From JAJDXW01 sp965243335 (GTDB lineage: Bacteria > Pseudomonadota > Gammaproteobacteria > HK1), in the NCBI GenBank assembly GCA_965243335.1, contig OZ251545.1:5146001-5210000 (forward strand): a stretch of DNA of 64,000 nucleotides, given 5' to 3'. The first letter of the stretch is position 1. Each line of letters starts with the position of its first letter. The position numbers were made by a program, and so were the translations under genes. The notes beneath the pieces are model-generated. The model did no database searches, was not told the origin of the DNA, and worked only from the letters and a program-made list of their open reading frames with translations. Shown piece by piece: positions 18,146-26,643 of this stretch.

Positions 18146-19056
18146 TGGACGAGTTCACCTGCCCGGGACTGCCCGCTTCGTGGGTCAACGCCTGGCTCGC
18201 GGCGGTCGGCGCGGCGGTGCTGGACCCCCGAATTCGACTGCGCTGGACCGGGGAAGGTGCGCCCGTAGCGGTGCTCTCATCGGACGAGATCGATCCGGTG
18301 GAGGCGTTGGCCGCCTCGTGGCCGGACACGAAGTTCCTGGACAATCTTCCGATTGCCGAGAGCTGGGAAGGCGATGGCGGACTGAAGCGGAAGGTGCTGG
18401 TCGAGCAGTTCACTGCCCGAGTGAAGAAGGCGCGCGGCCATCCCTTCGCCTGGACCCTCTCTTCGACGATGACCGATCTGAGCGTCGACCAGAGTAGGGA
18501 GGTCGCCCACGCTCCGTTCGACCCGGCAGGGCCCGGGACGACGAAGTGGCTGCATCATCGACTGCTGAAAATTCACGATCTGGCCGGCCCGATGGACGCG
18601 GCGCGTCTGCGTGACTCGTTGAAAGGGCTGGCTCCCCGGGTCAAGAATAACGGCCTCGGATTCGACAACACGCGGCTGGGGTCTTTGGCGGATACGTCGG
18701 ACCGGTGGACCGAACCCGTGGTCGAGCTGCTGGCATTCTTCGGCTTGGAGGTGTTGCCGGTTCGTGGCCAGGGAGTAGACCGCCAGCCCGGTCGCAGCGC
18801 CGGCTATCCGGATGTGCGGCAGCGCGGGTGGCGGAAAGCGCCGGGAAGCAACGAACGGCGACGGTTCGTCTGGCCCGCATGGCGACAGACTCTGGACACC
18901 GCCGGCATCGATGCGCTGCTGGACGTCTGGAACCCTGACCCTCGGCGCAGGCAAGCCTGGGACGCCCTCGGCATCCACGCCGGGTGGCGGAGCGTCGAAT
19001 ATCAGAGCAGGGGATCGAGCGACCCTACAAGGGGTATTGGATCGGAGCTGCTGTGA
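18145..19056 (+). CDS. cas8g: type I-G CRISPR protein after cas3 (probable Cas8g; 'Cas3-extension' family)
   Basis: A 303-residue protein beginning MDEFTCPGLPASWVNAWLAA, overlapping the cas3 stop as TGATG and the cas4 start as GTGA. Its position between cas3 and cas4 and its size match the GSU0052-like component of type I-G loci, thought to be the divergent large subunit (Cas8). Recognisable features are the N-terminal LNGWLAAVG-like helix, DNLPIAESW, RHPFAWTLSST-like sequence (GHPFAWTLSSTMTD), and LELLAFFGLEVLPVRG-like sequence. I cannot identify a PAM-recognition motif from sequence alone. The assignment therefore rests mainly on gene order. Confidence 0.7.
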   Translation: MDEFTCPGLPASWVNAWLAAVGAAVLDPRIRLRWTGEGAPVAVLSSDEIDPVEALAASWPDTKFLDNLPIAESWEGDGGLKRKVLVEQFTARVKKARGHPFAWTLSSTMTDLSVDQSREVAHAPFDPAGPGTTKWLHHRLLKIHDLAGPMDAARLRDSLKGLAPRVKNNGLGFDNTRLGSLADTSDRWTEPVVELLAFFGLEVLPVRGQGVDRQPGRSAGYPDVRQRGWRKAPGSNERRRFVWPAWRQTLDTAGIDALLDVWNPDPRRRQAWDALGIHAGWRSVEYQSRGSSDPTRGIGSELL

Positions 19057-19670
19057 CCCCCGAGCCCACCATACCGATCTCCGCGATCGAGCACTTCGTC
19101 TACTGCCCACGACAGTGCGCGCTGATCCACTGCGACGGGGTCTGGTCCGACAACGTCCACACCGTCAGGGGCACACGTGCGCACCGGCGGGTGGATGGCG
19201 GGCAGCACCGCGTGGAGCGGGGCCGTCGGGTCCTGCGCGGCATTCCTCTCTGGTCGGAATCGCTGGGATTGTCCGGGCGCGCCGACGTCGTCGAGATGGA
19301 CGGTGAAACGGTCCGCCCGGTGGAGTACAAGTCCGGCGTCCGGCACGGCCTCGCCGCGGATCTCCAGCTCTGCGCGCAGGCGCTGTGCCTGGAGGAGATG
19401 CTCGGGATCAACGTTCCTTCGGGCGGCGTCTGGTACGGGGGGCCGCGACGGCGCGTGGAGGTCGAGTTCACCGGCGGGCTGCGAAGTCGGACCATGGCCG
19501 CGATCGATGCGATCCGGGAGCAGCTACTGACCGGGGCTCTGCCCGAGGCGCCGAACGACGAGCGGTGCGGGGAGTGCCAGCTCCTGCATCACTGCCTGCC
19601 GGGAGTGTCCAGCTCGACACGGAAGGTTCACAGGTACATGTCCACCGTCGTCTTCGGATGCGCTACCTGA
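19053..19670 (+). CDS. cas4: CRISPR-associated exonuclease Cas4
   Basis: A 205-residue RecB-type nuclease with an iron-sulfur cluster, which trims prespacers and helps set spacer orientation. Cluster cysteines are Cys18 and Cys22 (FVYCPRQCALIH) and Cys172, Cys175 and Cys181 (RCGECQLLHHC). The nuclease core is GRADVVEMDGE with PVEYKSG downstream. The GTG at 19053 overlaps the previous stop (GTGA). Many type I-G loci carry a fused Cas4-Cas1. Here the cas4 frame ends at 19670, 13 bases inside a separate cas1 with its own ATG, so the two are unfused. Confidence 0.92.
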   Translation: MTPEPTIPISAIEHFVYCPRQCALIHCDGVWSDNVHTVRGTRAHRRVDGGQHRVERGRRVLRGIPLWSESLGLSGRADVVEMDGETVRPVEYKSGVRHGLAADLQLCAQALCLEEMLGINVPSGGVWYGGPRRRVEVEFTGGLRSRTMAAIDAIREQLLTGALPEAPNDERCGECQLLHHCLPGVSSSTRKVHRYMSTVVFGCAT

Positions 19671-20674
19671 ATACCCTCTACGTTCGCGATCATCGTGCGC
19701 GGATTCAGCATCGGCGAGGATCATTGACGGTTTCGTCCCCTGATGGGAGCCGACGTGTCCCATTGGAAGCGCTCGATGCGCTGGTCGTGCTGGGCGGCGC
19801 ACAGGTCACCATGCAGGCATTGGATGCGTGTGTGCGTCGAGGGGTTCGCGTCGCGGCCCTGCACCGGGGCGGCGGCGTCCGTTTCGTCGTGAACGGTGCG
19901 ACCAGCGGCAACGTCCACCTTCGCACGGCCCTGTTCGAGGCGGTCATGGATGACTCCCGCTCGCTCGATCTTTCGCGGTCGATCGTTGCGGCGAAGCTGC
20001 AGAACAGCCGGAAGGTCGTTGGCCGCTGGTCACGTGACGAGAAGGATGGGGCGGGCAGCAAGCGGCTCGCCGACCGTAGCGAACAGATCCGGCAGAGGAT
20101 CGCGCGTCTGCCGGACGCGGCGACAGGCGACCATGTCCGGGGTATCGAGGGAGACGCCGCCCGGATTTACTTTCGGGCGGTGGAGCAGGTGGTGGCCGAC
20201 GCCGAGCTCGGATTCTCGGCAAGAACACGGCGACCGCCGCGGGACCCCGTCAACGCGATGCTGAGCTTCTGCTACGGGTTGATGGTGACCGAATGCGCTG
20301 GTGCGCTGGAGAGCGTCGGTCTCGATTTCCAGATGGGGTTCTTCCATCGCCCACGGGCAGGGCGGCCCTCTCTCGCGCTCGACATTGCGGAAGAGCTGCG
20401 GACGTTGACGGACCGGTTCGTGGTGTCGCTGGTACGCCGCCGGCAGATTGGACGAGCGAGCTTCGACCATACGCCCGGCGGCGGCGTCTACCTGAGCGAC
20501 GAGGGGAGGACCGCGCTGATCAAGGCGTGGGAAGACCACAAGGAGACCGAAGTTCCGCATCGAATCCTCGGCCGCCCGGTCGGCCGATGGGCGATACCCT
20601 CGGTTCAGGCAACGCTGCTTGCACGCCATCTTCGCGGGGATCTCCCCGCCTATCCGCCGTTCGTCCTTCCATGA
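19658..20674 (+). CDS. cas1: CRISPR integrase Cas1
   Basis: A 338-residue spacer integrase. It starts MRYLNTLYVRDHRARI, like the Cas1 of type I-C. The beta-domain LEALDALVVLGGAQVT is followed by the catalytic helical domain: DPVNAMLSFCYGLMVTECAG (catalytic Glu), FHRPRAGRPSLALDI (catalytic His), and the downstream acidic AEEL/TDRF region. The ATG at 19658 lies inside the end of cas4. It works as a complex with Cas2, whose gene starts three bases after the cas1 stop. All expected active-site blocks are present, so adaptation may be functional. Confidence 0.95.
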   Translation: MRYLNTLYVRDHRARIQHRRGSLTVSSPDGSRRVPLEALDALVVLGGAQVTMQALDACVRRGVRVAALHRGGGVRFVVNGATSGNVHLRTALFEAVMDDSRSLDLSRSIVAAKLQNSRKVVGRWSRDEKDGAGSKRLADRSEQIRQRIARLPDAATGDHVRGIEGDAARIYFRAVEQVVADAELGFSARTRRPPRDPVNAMLSFCYGLMVTECAGALESVGLDFQMGFFHRPRAGRPSLALDIAEELRTLTDRFVVSLVRRRQIGRASFDHTPGGGVYLSDEGRTALIKAWEDHKETEVPHRILGRPVGRWAIPSVQATLLARHLRGDLPAYPPFVLP

Positions 20675-20677
20675 GCC

Positions 20678-20968
20678 ATGGACGTACTGATCACCTACGA
20701 CATCGCCGATACGGAAACCACGGGAGCCTCGCGCCTGAGACGGATGGCGGACGTGTGCGAGAAGTACGGGCAGCGGGTCCAGCTCTCGGTCTTCGAATGC
20801 CGTCTCTCCAAGGCGAGGCTGGCCCGACTCGTCGGGGAGGTCGAAGACATCATCGACCGCGACCGCGACTCCGTGCTCGTCTACCGCTTTCCCGGCGGGA
20901 TCGAAGGCGCGACGCTGCGTCTGGGCCGGCGCCAGGAACACGCTCTGGGGAAGCCGTGGGTCCTGTGA
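20678..20968 (+). CDS. cas2: CRISPR-associated protein Cas2
   Basis: A 96-residue ferredoxin-fold protein, the dimeric scaffold of the Cas1-Cas2 integrase. It opens MDVLITYDIADTE, with the conserved Asp at residue 8, and contains RVQLSVFECRLS and the C-terminal GKPWVL. Length and sequence are typical of Cas2 from I-C/I-G loci. It is the last cas gene. Its stop lies 195 bases before the first CRISPR repeat. Confidence 0.96.
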   Translation: MDVLITYDIADTETTGASRLRRMADVCEKYGQRVQLSVFECRLSKARLARLVGEVEDIIDRDRDSVLVYRFPGGIEGATLRLGRRQEHALGKPWVL

Positions 20969-21163
20969 GGGAGGCTGCGAACCTCCGGTGATTCTCGATC
21001 CGTGGGCCGGATCGGGTGGAAAACAGCCCGGCAGACTGGCAGGATCGTCTCGCCATCCCGTGATCGTGCACCGCGATGGAGCAGTCTGTCCTCCAGCTCG
21101 GCAGGTTGATGAGCGAATCGGGGCAAAATGTCCCGAGCAACCCCCGGATCGCTGTGATTAGGG
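20969..21163 (+). promoter_or_regulatory. probable CRISPR leader
   Basis: The 195 bases between cas2 and the first repeat. The array's last repeat (22422-22458) is degenerate at its 3' end, which marks the distal end, so the leader should be on this cas2-proximal side. This region would hold the array promoter and the integration-recognition sequence. I did not identify specific promoter boxes. Confidence 0.55.
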
Positions 21164-22458
21164 GTGTCGCCGGGGTTCAGACTCCGGCCTTCGTTGAGCG
21201 CACGTCCACACGTCCCAATAGCCAGCGACGAGGTCATGTGTCGCCGGGGTTCAGACTCCGGCCTTCGTTGAGCGGGCCCGCTCCCCCTCGTGCTCGGCAC
21301 GCACCGCCTCGTGTCGCCGGGGTTCAGACTCCGGCCTTCGTTGAGCGCGCCGGAACGACGTCGTCCGGCACATAGGCGGGCTGGTGTCGCCGGGGTTCAG
21401 ACTCCGGCCTTCGTTGAGCGATCACCGGCTTCTTCACCGTCTCCGGCGGCGTCGCGGGGTGTCGCCGGGGTTCAGACTCCGGCCTTCGTTGAGCGCGCGC
21501 GCTCGACACGGCGCAGATCGAGCGCCGCCGCGACGTGTCGCCGGGGTTCAGACTCCGGCCTTCGTTGAGCGTGCGTGGAGACGCGGTACAGCCAGGGCGA
21601 GAAGCTGGTGTCGCCGGGGTTCAGACTCCGGCCTTCGTTGAGCGCGATCGGGGCGGGTCGATCTGTCCCTCCGGCGCGCCGGTGTCGCCGGGGTTCAGAC
21701 TCCGGCCTTCGTTGAGCGGTGAGCGGCGGCGGCGGCGCCTTCGCGGCCTGGACGGCGAGTGTCGCCGGGGTTCAGACTCCGGCCTTCGTTGAGCGCGCCG
21801 CGCGGTCTCCGAGGCCGACCCCGACGACGTCGGTGTCGCCGGGGTTCAGACTCCGGCCTTCGTTGAGCGACCACCTACTATGACACGTCAAAATCCTACG
21901 CAATGTGTCGCCGGGGTTCAGACTCCGGCCTTCGTTGAGCGGCGGGCATCCACCAGACGGGCGGCGAGATCCGGCCCGGGTGTCGCCGGGGTTCAGACTC
22001 CGGCCTTCGTTGAGCGCGCCACTGGGTCGCGGTGGCGGCGAAAACCCGGACCGTGTCGCCGGGGTTCAGACTCCGGCCTTCGTTGAGCGTCCACCGTGAC
22101 GCTGCCGGCGAGGACGTTGGCGGGAGTGGTGTCGCCGGGGTTCAGACTCCGGCCTTCGTTGAGCGGTCGCGGCGACGATGATCGCGATGGTGAGCGCCGT
22201 CGTGTCGCCGGGGTTCAGACTCCGGCCTTCGTTGAGCGTGCGAGACCCGGACCGGGTCGCACTACCTCGCCGCGTGTCGCCGGGGTTCAGACTCCGGCCT
22301 TCGTTGAGCGCTGATGCCATGCGCGCGGCGGGCAGCAATATAGGACGTGTCGCCGGGGTTCAGACTCCGGCCTTCGTTGAGCGAACGCCGCCCTCGCCAA
22401 GCTCGGCATCCACCTGCGCCGGTGTCGCCGGGGTTCAGACTCCGGCCTTCGTTATGGG
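21164..22458 (+). CRISPR. type I-G CRISPR array, 18 repeats / 17 spacers
   Basis: Eighteen copies of a 37-bp repeat, beginning GTGTCGCCGGGGTTCAGACT and ending CCGGCCTTCGTTGAGCG. The first starts at 21164 and the last at 22422. Spacers are 35-40 bp, all different by eye. Repeats 1-17 appear identical. The last has ...CTTCGTTATGGG in place of ...CTTCGTTGAGCG, which identifies the leader-distal end. The repeat contains the short inverted pair GCCGG/CCGGC, a small hairpin for Csb2 processing. The array is adjacent to and cotranscribed in direction with the type I-G cas operon. Spacer 10 (21870-21904) is visibly AT-richer than the rest. Confidence 0.98.
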
Positions 22459-22573
22459 ATTCACTTGCGCCGCTGCACGAATCCGAGCGTCGGAGGATCC
22501 GCGTCCGCGCCGTTTCTCCGGCAGGAGGGCGGTCCCTTCAGGCTGGCCGCCGGGGAGGCCGTACCTGCCGGGT

Positions 22574-23194
22574 TCAGTCCTTCGGCTCGTCGGCGAGGAG
22601 GGCGGCCGGCTCGCCCCATCGCTCGCCGAACACCAGCTCCGATAGCCGCCGGCGTTCCCGGGGCCGGACCTGCCGCGCTCGCCACTCTTCGGGCGCGGCC
22701 TCGGGGGTGGCGGCGTAGCCGATGGCGAGGGCGGTCATGGGCAACACCTCCTCGGGAAGGGCGTAGGCCTCGCGGACCCGGTCGGCGACGATTCCGCTCA
22801 TCTGGTGCACCGAGAGCCCCCGGTGCGTCGCCTCCACGGTCAGGCTCGCGGCGGCGAGGCCGAGGTCGTGGGCGGCGATCGGGCTCGGGGAGCCGTCGGC
22901 GGCGCCCTCGGCCTGCACGAGGCCGAGGGCGAGGACCGGCGCGCGCCGCGCCCAGCCCTGGTTGAACGGGACGAGGCACGAGAGCGCCTTCTCGAAGGCG
23001 GCCGGCTCGCTCCGGCGGCGGGCGAGGAGGAACCGCCAGGGCTGCGCGTTGTACGAGGACGCCGCCCACCGCGCCGCCTCGAACAGGGCCAGCAGGTCCG
23101 CCTCCTCCACGTCCTCCCCGGTGAAGGCGTAGGGGCTCCACCGCTCGGCGAGCAGGGGGTGGATCGGACGGTCGGTCGGGGCCGGCTTTCTCAT
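22574..23194 (-). CDS. nitroreductase family protein
   Basis: A 206-residue FMN-dependent NAD(P)H oxidoreductase of the nitroreductase fold. Characteristic parts are the N-terminal RWSPYAFTG, FEAARWAASSYNAQPWRFL (FMN-contacting Ser/Asn-Gln-Pro-Trp), the helix AAHDLGLAAASLTVEA, and the C-terminal ALAIGYAATPE plus RRRLSELVFGERWG. The start ATG at 23194 is preceded by GGGAGACCCCG. The frame is open further upstream but with no family-like sequence. The physiological substrate cannot be inferred. It is convergent with the end of the CRISPR array, 115 bases away. Confidence 0.9.
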   Translation of the reverse strand: MRKPAPTDRPIHPLLAERWSPYAFTGEDVEEADLLALFEAARWAASSYNAQPWRFLLARRRSEPAAFEKALSCLVPFNQGWARRAPVLALGLVQAEGAADGSPSPIAAHDLGLAAASLTVEATHRGLSVHQMSGIVADRVREAYALPEEVLPMTALAIGYAATPEAAPEEWRARQVRPRERRRLSELVFGERWGEPAALLADEPKD

Positions 23195-23572
23195 CGGGGT
23201 CTCCCTGGAGCCCGCACCGCAGAAGGAGGCGCCTGGAAATCCTCCCGCTTCCAGGGCGAAACGGAAGCAGTCCGGGGCCATGCGCGGGATGCAGTACCCG
23301 TTCGATTCATCGCATTCCTTCCTGATTACGCACAACCCTCAGCCGTGCTGCGGACGCGATGGGCAGTCGATGGCGGGACCCGTCCGGAGACCGAAAACGA
23401 CGGGCGGGGCGGCGGGAAGGGTCGTGCCGCGGCCGGACCGGCAAGGGTTTCCACCGACCGCCAGCCGCAGCCCGAGCCTTGTACGGAGTACGGAATCAGG
23501 CATTCCTTCGGAGACCCGCCCTTATCGGCGCCCTGCGGACGGGTTTTGCGGCGCCGGGGCCTCGCCCCCGTC
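23195..23572. other. intergenic interval with a weak shared 25-bp motif
   Basis: This 378-base gap holds no gene I can support. At 23320-23344 the sequence contains GATTACGCACAACCCTCAGC. A 20/25-base match lies at 60364-60388 (GATTACACACAAAGCTCAGC). It may be a degraded dispersed repeat. Confidence 0.3.
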
Positions 23573-24136
23573 TCACCGGAGCAGGAAGTGGGCGTGCGCC
23601 TGGGCCATGGGGCGCTCGCGCCGGTCCTGCCAGGCGGTGGCGTGGACGTTCGCGACCCGGCGCCCGCGCTTGGTGATCTCCGCCCGCGCGAAGGTGTCGC
23701 GGGGACGGGCGGAACGCAGGTACTCGACGGTGATGTTGATCGTCTTCGGAAGCGGCTTCACGTCCTCGCTCCACAGCAGCTCGAAGATGGCGGCGTGCTC
23801 GAGGAGCGCCCCGAGGGTCCCTCCGTGCAGGGCGGGGAGGGCGGGGTTGCCGATGAGCTCGTCCCGGTAGCGCATGCAGGTGGTGATCTCGTCCCCCTTC
23901 ACGTCGACGTCGATCCCGAGGAAGCGCGCGTAGGGGATCGCCTCCGTGATCCGCGAGAAGTCGCGCGCCCGCCGCGCTTCGAGGACGATCGCCTCGAGCC
24001 CCGGCGCCGGCTGCCCCGACGTCCCGAGCCCCGGCGCACCGCCCCCCGGCACACCGCCCCCCGACGCCGGCGGGGGCGCTCCGCCGCTCCTGCCGCTTCC
24101 GCCGCTCACGTCGTTCCCGCCGTCCCCACCGCTCAC
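23573..24136 (-). CDS. PaaI-type hotdog thioesterase with low-complexity N-terminus
   Basis: A 187-residue protein. The first ~45 residues are a Gly/Ser/Pro-rich tail without domain character. The hotdog domain then runs from ARFLGIDVDVKGDEIT through the signature GNPALPALHGGTLGALLEHAA to TVEYLRSARPRDTF and VANVHATAWQ. Members hydrolyse acyl-CoA thioesters. The GTG start at 24136 overlaps the stop of the upstream thioesterase gene as GTGA, so the pair is translationally coupled. Two adjacent hotdog proteins may form a hetero-oligomer, which is inference. The real start could lie further inside, after the low-complexity stretch. Confidence 0.85.
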   Translation of the reverse strand: MSGGDGGNDVSGGSGRSGGAPPPASGGGVPGGGAPGLGTSGQPAPGLEAIVLEARRARDFSRITEAIPYARFLGIDVDVKGDEITTCMRYRDELIGNPALPALHGGTLGALLEHAAIFELLWSEDVKPLPKTINITVEYLRSARPRDTFARAEITKRGRRVANVHATAWQDRRERPMAQAHAHFLLR

Positions 24137-24576
24137 GGCCGCGCCGCCGGGGTGTTGAGCATGTAGGTGGCGCTCATCGAGGCGAGGGGGTCGCCGGGGT
24201 CGCCGTTGAACGCGAACCCGCGCGTGAACGCGACGTTGCGGGTCAGCTTGTAGCACTCCACCCGCGCGGCGATGTCCTCCCCCGGCGTGGACGGGCGGAG
24301 GTAGTCGATCCGGAGGTCCAGGGTCGCCATGACCAGGAACTCCCCCTGCCGGGCGAGGGCCGCCATCCCGCCGACGGTGTCGAGCAGCGTGGTGACGATC
24401 CCGCCGTGCACCACCCCGGTCGCGGGGTTGCCGACCAGGGCGCCGCGGTAGGGGATCCGCCCGACCGCGAAGTCCGCGCCCATCTCCACGAGCGTGAACC
24501 CGATCGCCCGCTGGTGCGGGATGCCCGCCATCCATTCCCGGAGGCTCGCCGGCTGGGAGAGGTCGGGACGGGTCAT
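24133..24576 (-). CDS. PaaI-family hotdog thioesterase
   Basis: A 147-residue single hotdog domain. It shows HQRAIGFTLVEMG, the substrate-binding signature NPATGVVHGGIVTTLLDTVGG, and the strand TLDLRIDYLRPSTPGEDI, matching the PaaI/YigI-like acyl-CoA thioesterase group. The ATG at 24576 gives the standard N-terminal length. It is the first gene of a two-gene operon with the thioesterase at 23573-24136. It is divergently oriented from the TRAP transporter 287 bases away, and their promoters may share that interval. Confidence 0.9.
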   Translation of the reverse strand: MTRPDLSQPASLREWMAGIPHQRAIGFTLVEMGADFAVGRIPYRGALVGNPATGVVHGGIVTTLLDTVGGMAALARQGEFLVMATLDLRIDYLRPSTPGEDIAARVECYKLTRNVAFTRGFAFNGDPGDPLASMSATYMLNTPAARP

Positions 24577-24863
24577 GGTCGGCGGTCCATCGGGGTCGGG
24601 TCGCGGGGCCAGGCCGGGGTCTCGCCGGAGGAGGCGCCCGTCGCCGGAAATGCCCCTCCGACCCCCTCCGAACCTCGCTTGGGCGGGGCATTGTACCGGG
24701 GGCCGGGCCGCGTCGATCCCCCCGATGCGCCCCGGTGCGCCGGCCCGCGCGCCGGACCCTTCCTTGTGCGGGGGGCGGGGCGCGTGGTAAAGATGGCGGG
24801 CGGCAACCGGACCTGTTCCGGGAAGCAATCCAGCATTCGCCAGCATTCGGAGGGATGAAGACC

Positions 24864-25934
24864 ATGAAGCTGAAGGCAATCCTCATCGGGGCGGCAGCCT
24901 CCGCCCTTGCCCTGACCGCCGGGACGTCGATGGCGGCCGACTACGGCCAGAAGGAGTTCGTCGTCATCGGCTCCTGGGGCAACATGGACCACTGGCAGCA
25001 GCGCGAAGGCCCGTTCTGGATGGATCGCATCCCGGAGGCATCCGGCGGCGCCCTCACCGCCAACGCGAAGTCGTACACGGAGCTCGGCCTCTCCGGGTTC
25101 GAGGGGATGCGGATGCTCAAGCTCGGCACCGCCGACGTCGTGTTCGTGGTCTCCACCTACGTCTCCCAGGACAGCCCCGCCCTCGAGGGCGCCGACCTGC
25201 CCGGCCTGGTCTCCGACCTCGCGACCTACCGCAAGGTCGTCGACGCCTACCGGCCGATCATCGAGCGCGAGATCAACGACAAGTACAACGGCAAGCTGCT
25301 GGTCGTCTACTCGTGGCCGAGCCAGGAGATGTGGTGCAACCTCGGCGACAAGAGCGTGACGGACGTGCGCCTCGCCGACCTCGCGGGCAAGAAGATCCGC
25401 ACCTACTCGACCCCGCTCGGCGACTTCATCGAGGGGATCGGCGGGAGCGCGGTGACCATCGCCTTCGCCGAGGTCGTGCCGGCCCTCCAGAAGGGCGTGG
25501 CCGACTGCGGCATCACCGGGACCCTGCCCGCCTACGACGCGAAGTGGTGGCAGGTGGTGACCCACAACATCCAGGTCAAGCTCGGCTACGCCGCCTCGTT
25601 CATGGCGATCAACAACGACACGTGGAACGACCTCACCCCGGACGCGCAGGCGCTCCTGCTCGAGGAGTCCGCCCGGCTCGAGGAGGAGTTCTGGACCGCG
25701 ACGGCCGCCATGGAGGAGGTCGCCCTCCGCTGCAACACCACCGGGCCGTGCGAGCGCGGCGACACCGGCGAGATGGTGGTCGTCGCGCCGGGCGACGAGG
25801 ACAAGGCCGAGGTCAAGCGCATCCTCGAGGAGGTCGTGGCGGCCCGCTGGGCGAAGCGCTGCGGCACCCAGCAGTGCGTCGACGACTGGAACGGCACCAT
25901 CGGCGAGGTGCTCGGGGTCGAGCTCTCGCTCTGA
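24864..25934 (+). CDS. dctP: TRAP transporter substrate-binding protein (DctP family)
   Basis: A 356-residue periplasmic binding protein. The signal peptide is LIGAAASALALTAGTSMAA. The mature protein contains DVVFVVSTYVSQDSPALEGADLPGL, LADLAGKKIRTYSTPLGD, and VVPALQKGVADCGITGT, the DctP/TAXI-type ligand-binding pattern. I prefer the ATG at 24864 over the one at 24855 because the GGAGGG site ends immediately before 24855 but nine bases before 24864. A stable hairpin (26000-26027) separates it from the permease genes. The four cysteines in the C-terminal part (RCNTTGPC, RCGTQQC) could form disulfides. The ligand is unknown. Confidence 0.92.
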   Translation: MKLKAILIGAAASALALTAGTSMAADYGQKEFVVIGSWGNMDHWQQREGPFWMDRIPEASGGALTANAKSYTELGLSGFEGMRMLKLGTADVVFVVSTYVSQDSPALEGADLPGLVSDLATYRKVVDAYRPIIEREINDKYNGKLLVVYSWPSQEMWCNLGDKSVTDVRLADLAGKKIRTYSTPLGDFIEGIGGSAVTIAFAEVVPALQKGVADCGITGTLPAYDAKWWQVVTHNIQVKLGYAASFMAINNDTWNDLTPDAQALLLEESARLEEEFWTATAAMEEVALRCNTTGPCERGDTGEMVVVAPGDEDKAEVKRILEEVVAARWAKRCGTQQCVDDWNGTIGEVLGVELSL

Positions 25935-25999
25935 GGCTGAGCCCTCCCCGGAAGATCGCTTCCATCCGGCTCAGGGAAGGCGTCCGAGATCCGGAGCAA

Positions 26000-26027
26000 C
26001 GGCCGCGCCCCCGGCAGGGCGCGGCCG
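26000..26027 (+). terminator. intercistronic hairpin between dctP and dctQ
   Basis: An 11-bp perfect stem (CGGCCGCGCCC with GGGCGCGGCCG) closes a 6-base loop (CCGGCA) about 65 bases after the dctP stop and before dctQ. Such partial terminators or RNA-stabilising stems commonly keep the binding protein more abundant than the membrane subunits. There is no long T-tract, so complete termination is unlikely. Confidence 0.6.
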
Positions 26028-26052
26028 TTCGCCGGATCGAACGGAGTCCCGA

Positions 26053-26640
26053 ATGATGACGTTCGAGCGGATCCACGCGCGCCTCGAGCGCCTCGCCCAG
26101 TTCGCGGTCTGGGCCGGAGGGGCGGCGCTGCTCGCCGCCGCGGTCATGGTCACCGTCGACGTGTTCCTGCGGAAGCTCTTCTCGATCACGATGAGCGGAT
26201 CGGACGAGATCTCGGGCTACGTCTTCTCCGCGGGCACCACCTGGGCCTACTCCTACTGCCTGCTCCATCGCGCCAACATCCGCATCGACGCGGTCTACAG
26301 CCTGCTCCCGAGGCGCCTCTGCGGGGCGCTCGACATCCTCGGGATCACCCTGCTCCTCATCTTCAACGCGGTGCTCGCCCGGCACGCCTGGACGGTGTTC
26401 GCGACCTCCTGGCAGCGCGACTCGGTCTCGATCACGACCCTGGCCACCCCGCTCTGGATCCCGCAGTTGTTCTGGGCCACGGGCCTCATCGTCTTCGAGC
26501 TGGTGCTCGTCTTCGTGGCCGCCTACGCGGTGGTGCGGTACTTCCAGCGCGACGACGCGGCCGTGAACCGCATCGTGGGGGTTCCGACCGTGGCCGAGGA
26601 GGTCGAGGAGGAGACCCGCGGCGTGGTGGAGGGAGCCTGA
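26053..26640 (+). CDS. dctQ: TRAP transporter small permease (DctQ)
   Basis: A 195-residue membrane protein with four predicted hydrophobic segments: FAVWAGGAALLAAAVMVTVD, the YVFSAGTTWAYSYCLL region, ILGITLLLIFNAVLA, and LFWATGLIVFELVLVFVAAY. The VDVFLRKLFSITMSGSDEIS stretch after the first helix is the DctQ signature. It partners with DctM for Na+/H+-driven uptake of a solute delivered by DctP. The C-terminal tail is acidic (EEVEEETRG). Its stop is four bases before the dctM ATG. Confidence 0.93.
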   Translation: MMTFERIHARLERLAQFAVWAGGAALLAAAVMVTVDVFLRKLFSITMSGSDEISGYVFSAGTTWAYSYCLLHRANIRIDAVYSLLPRRLCGALDILGITLLLIFNAVLARHAWTVFATSWQRDSVSITTLATPLWIPQLFWATGLIVFELVLVFVAAYAVVRYFQRDDAAVNRIVGVPTVAEEVEEETRGVVEGA

Positions 26641-26643
26641 GCC

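Noticed and set aside
19053..20674. Cas4 and Cas1 as one fused protein broken by a frameshift
   Set aside because: Cas4 has a complete cysteine set before its stop, and Cas1 begins with the normal LNTLYV start at its own ATG, so two genes explain it better.
24785..24797. GTGGTAAAGATGG resembling the terminal repeat of the 314-bp element
   Set aside because: Only 13 bases match, with no inverted partner or TTAA nearby; probably coincidence.
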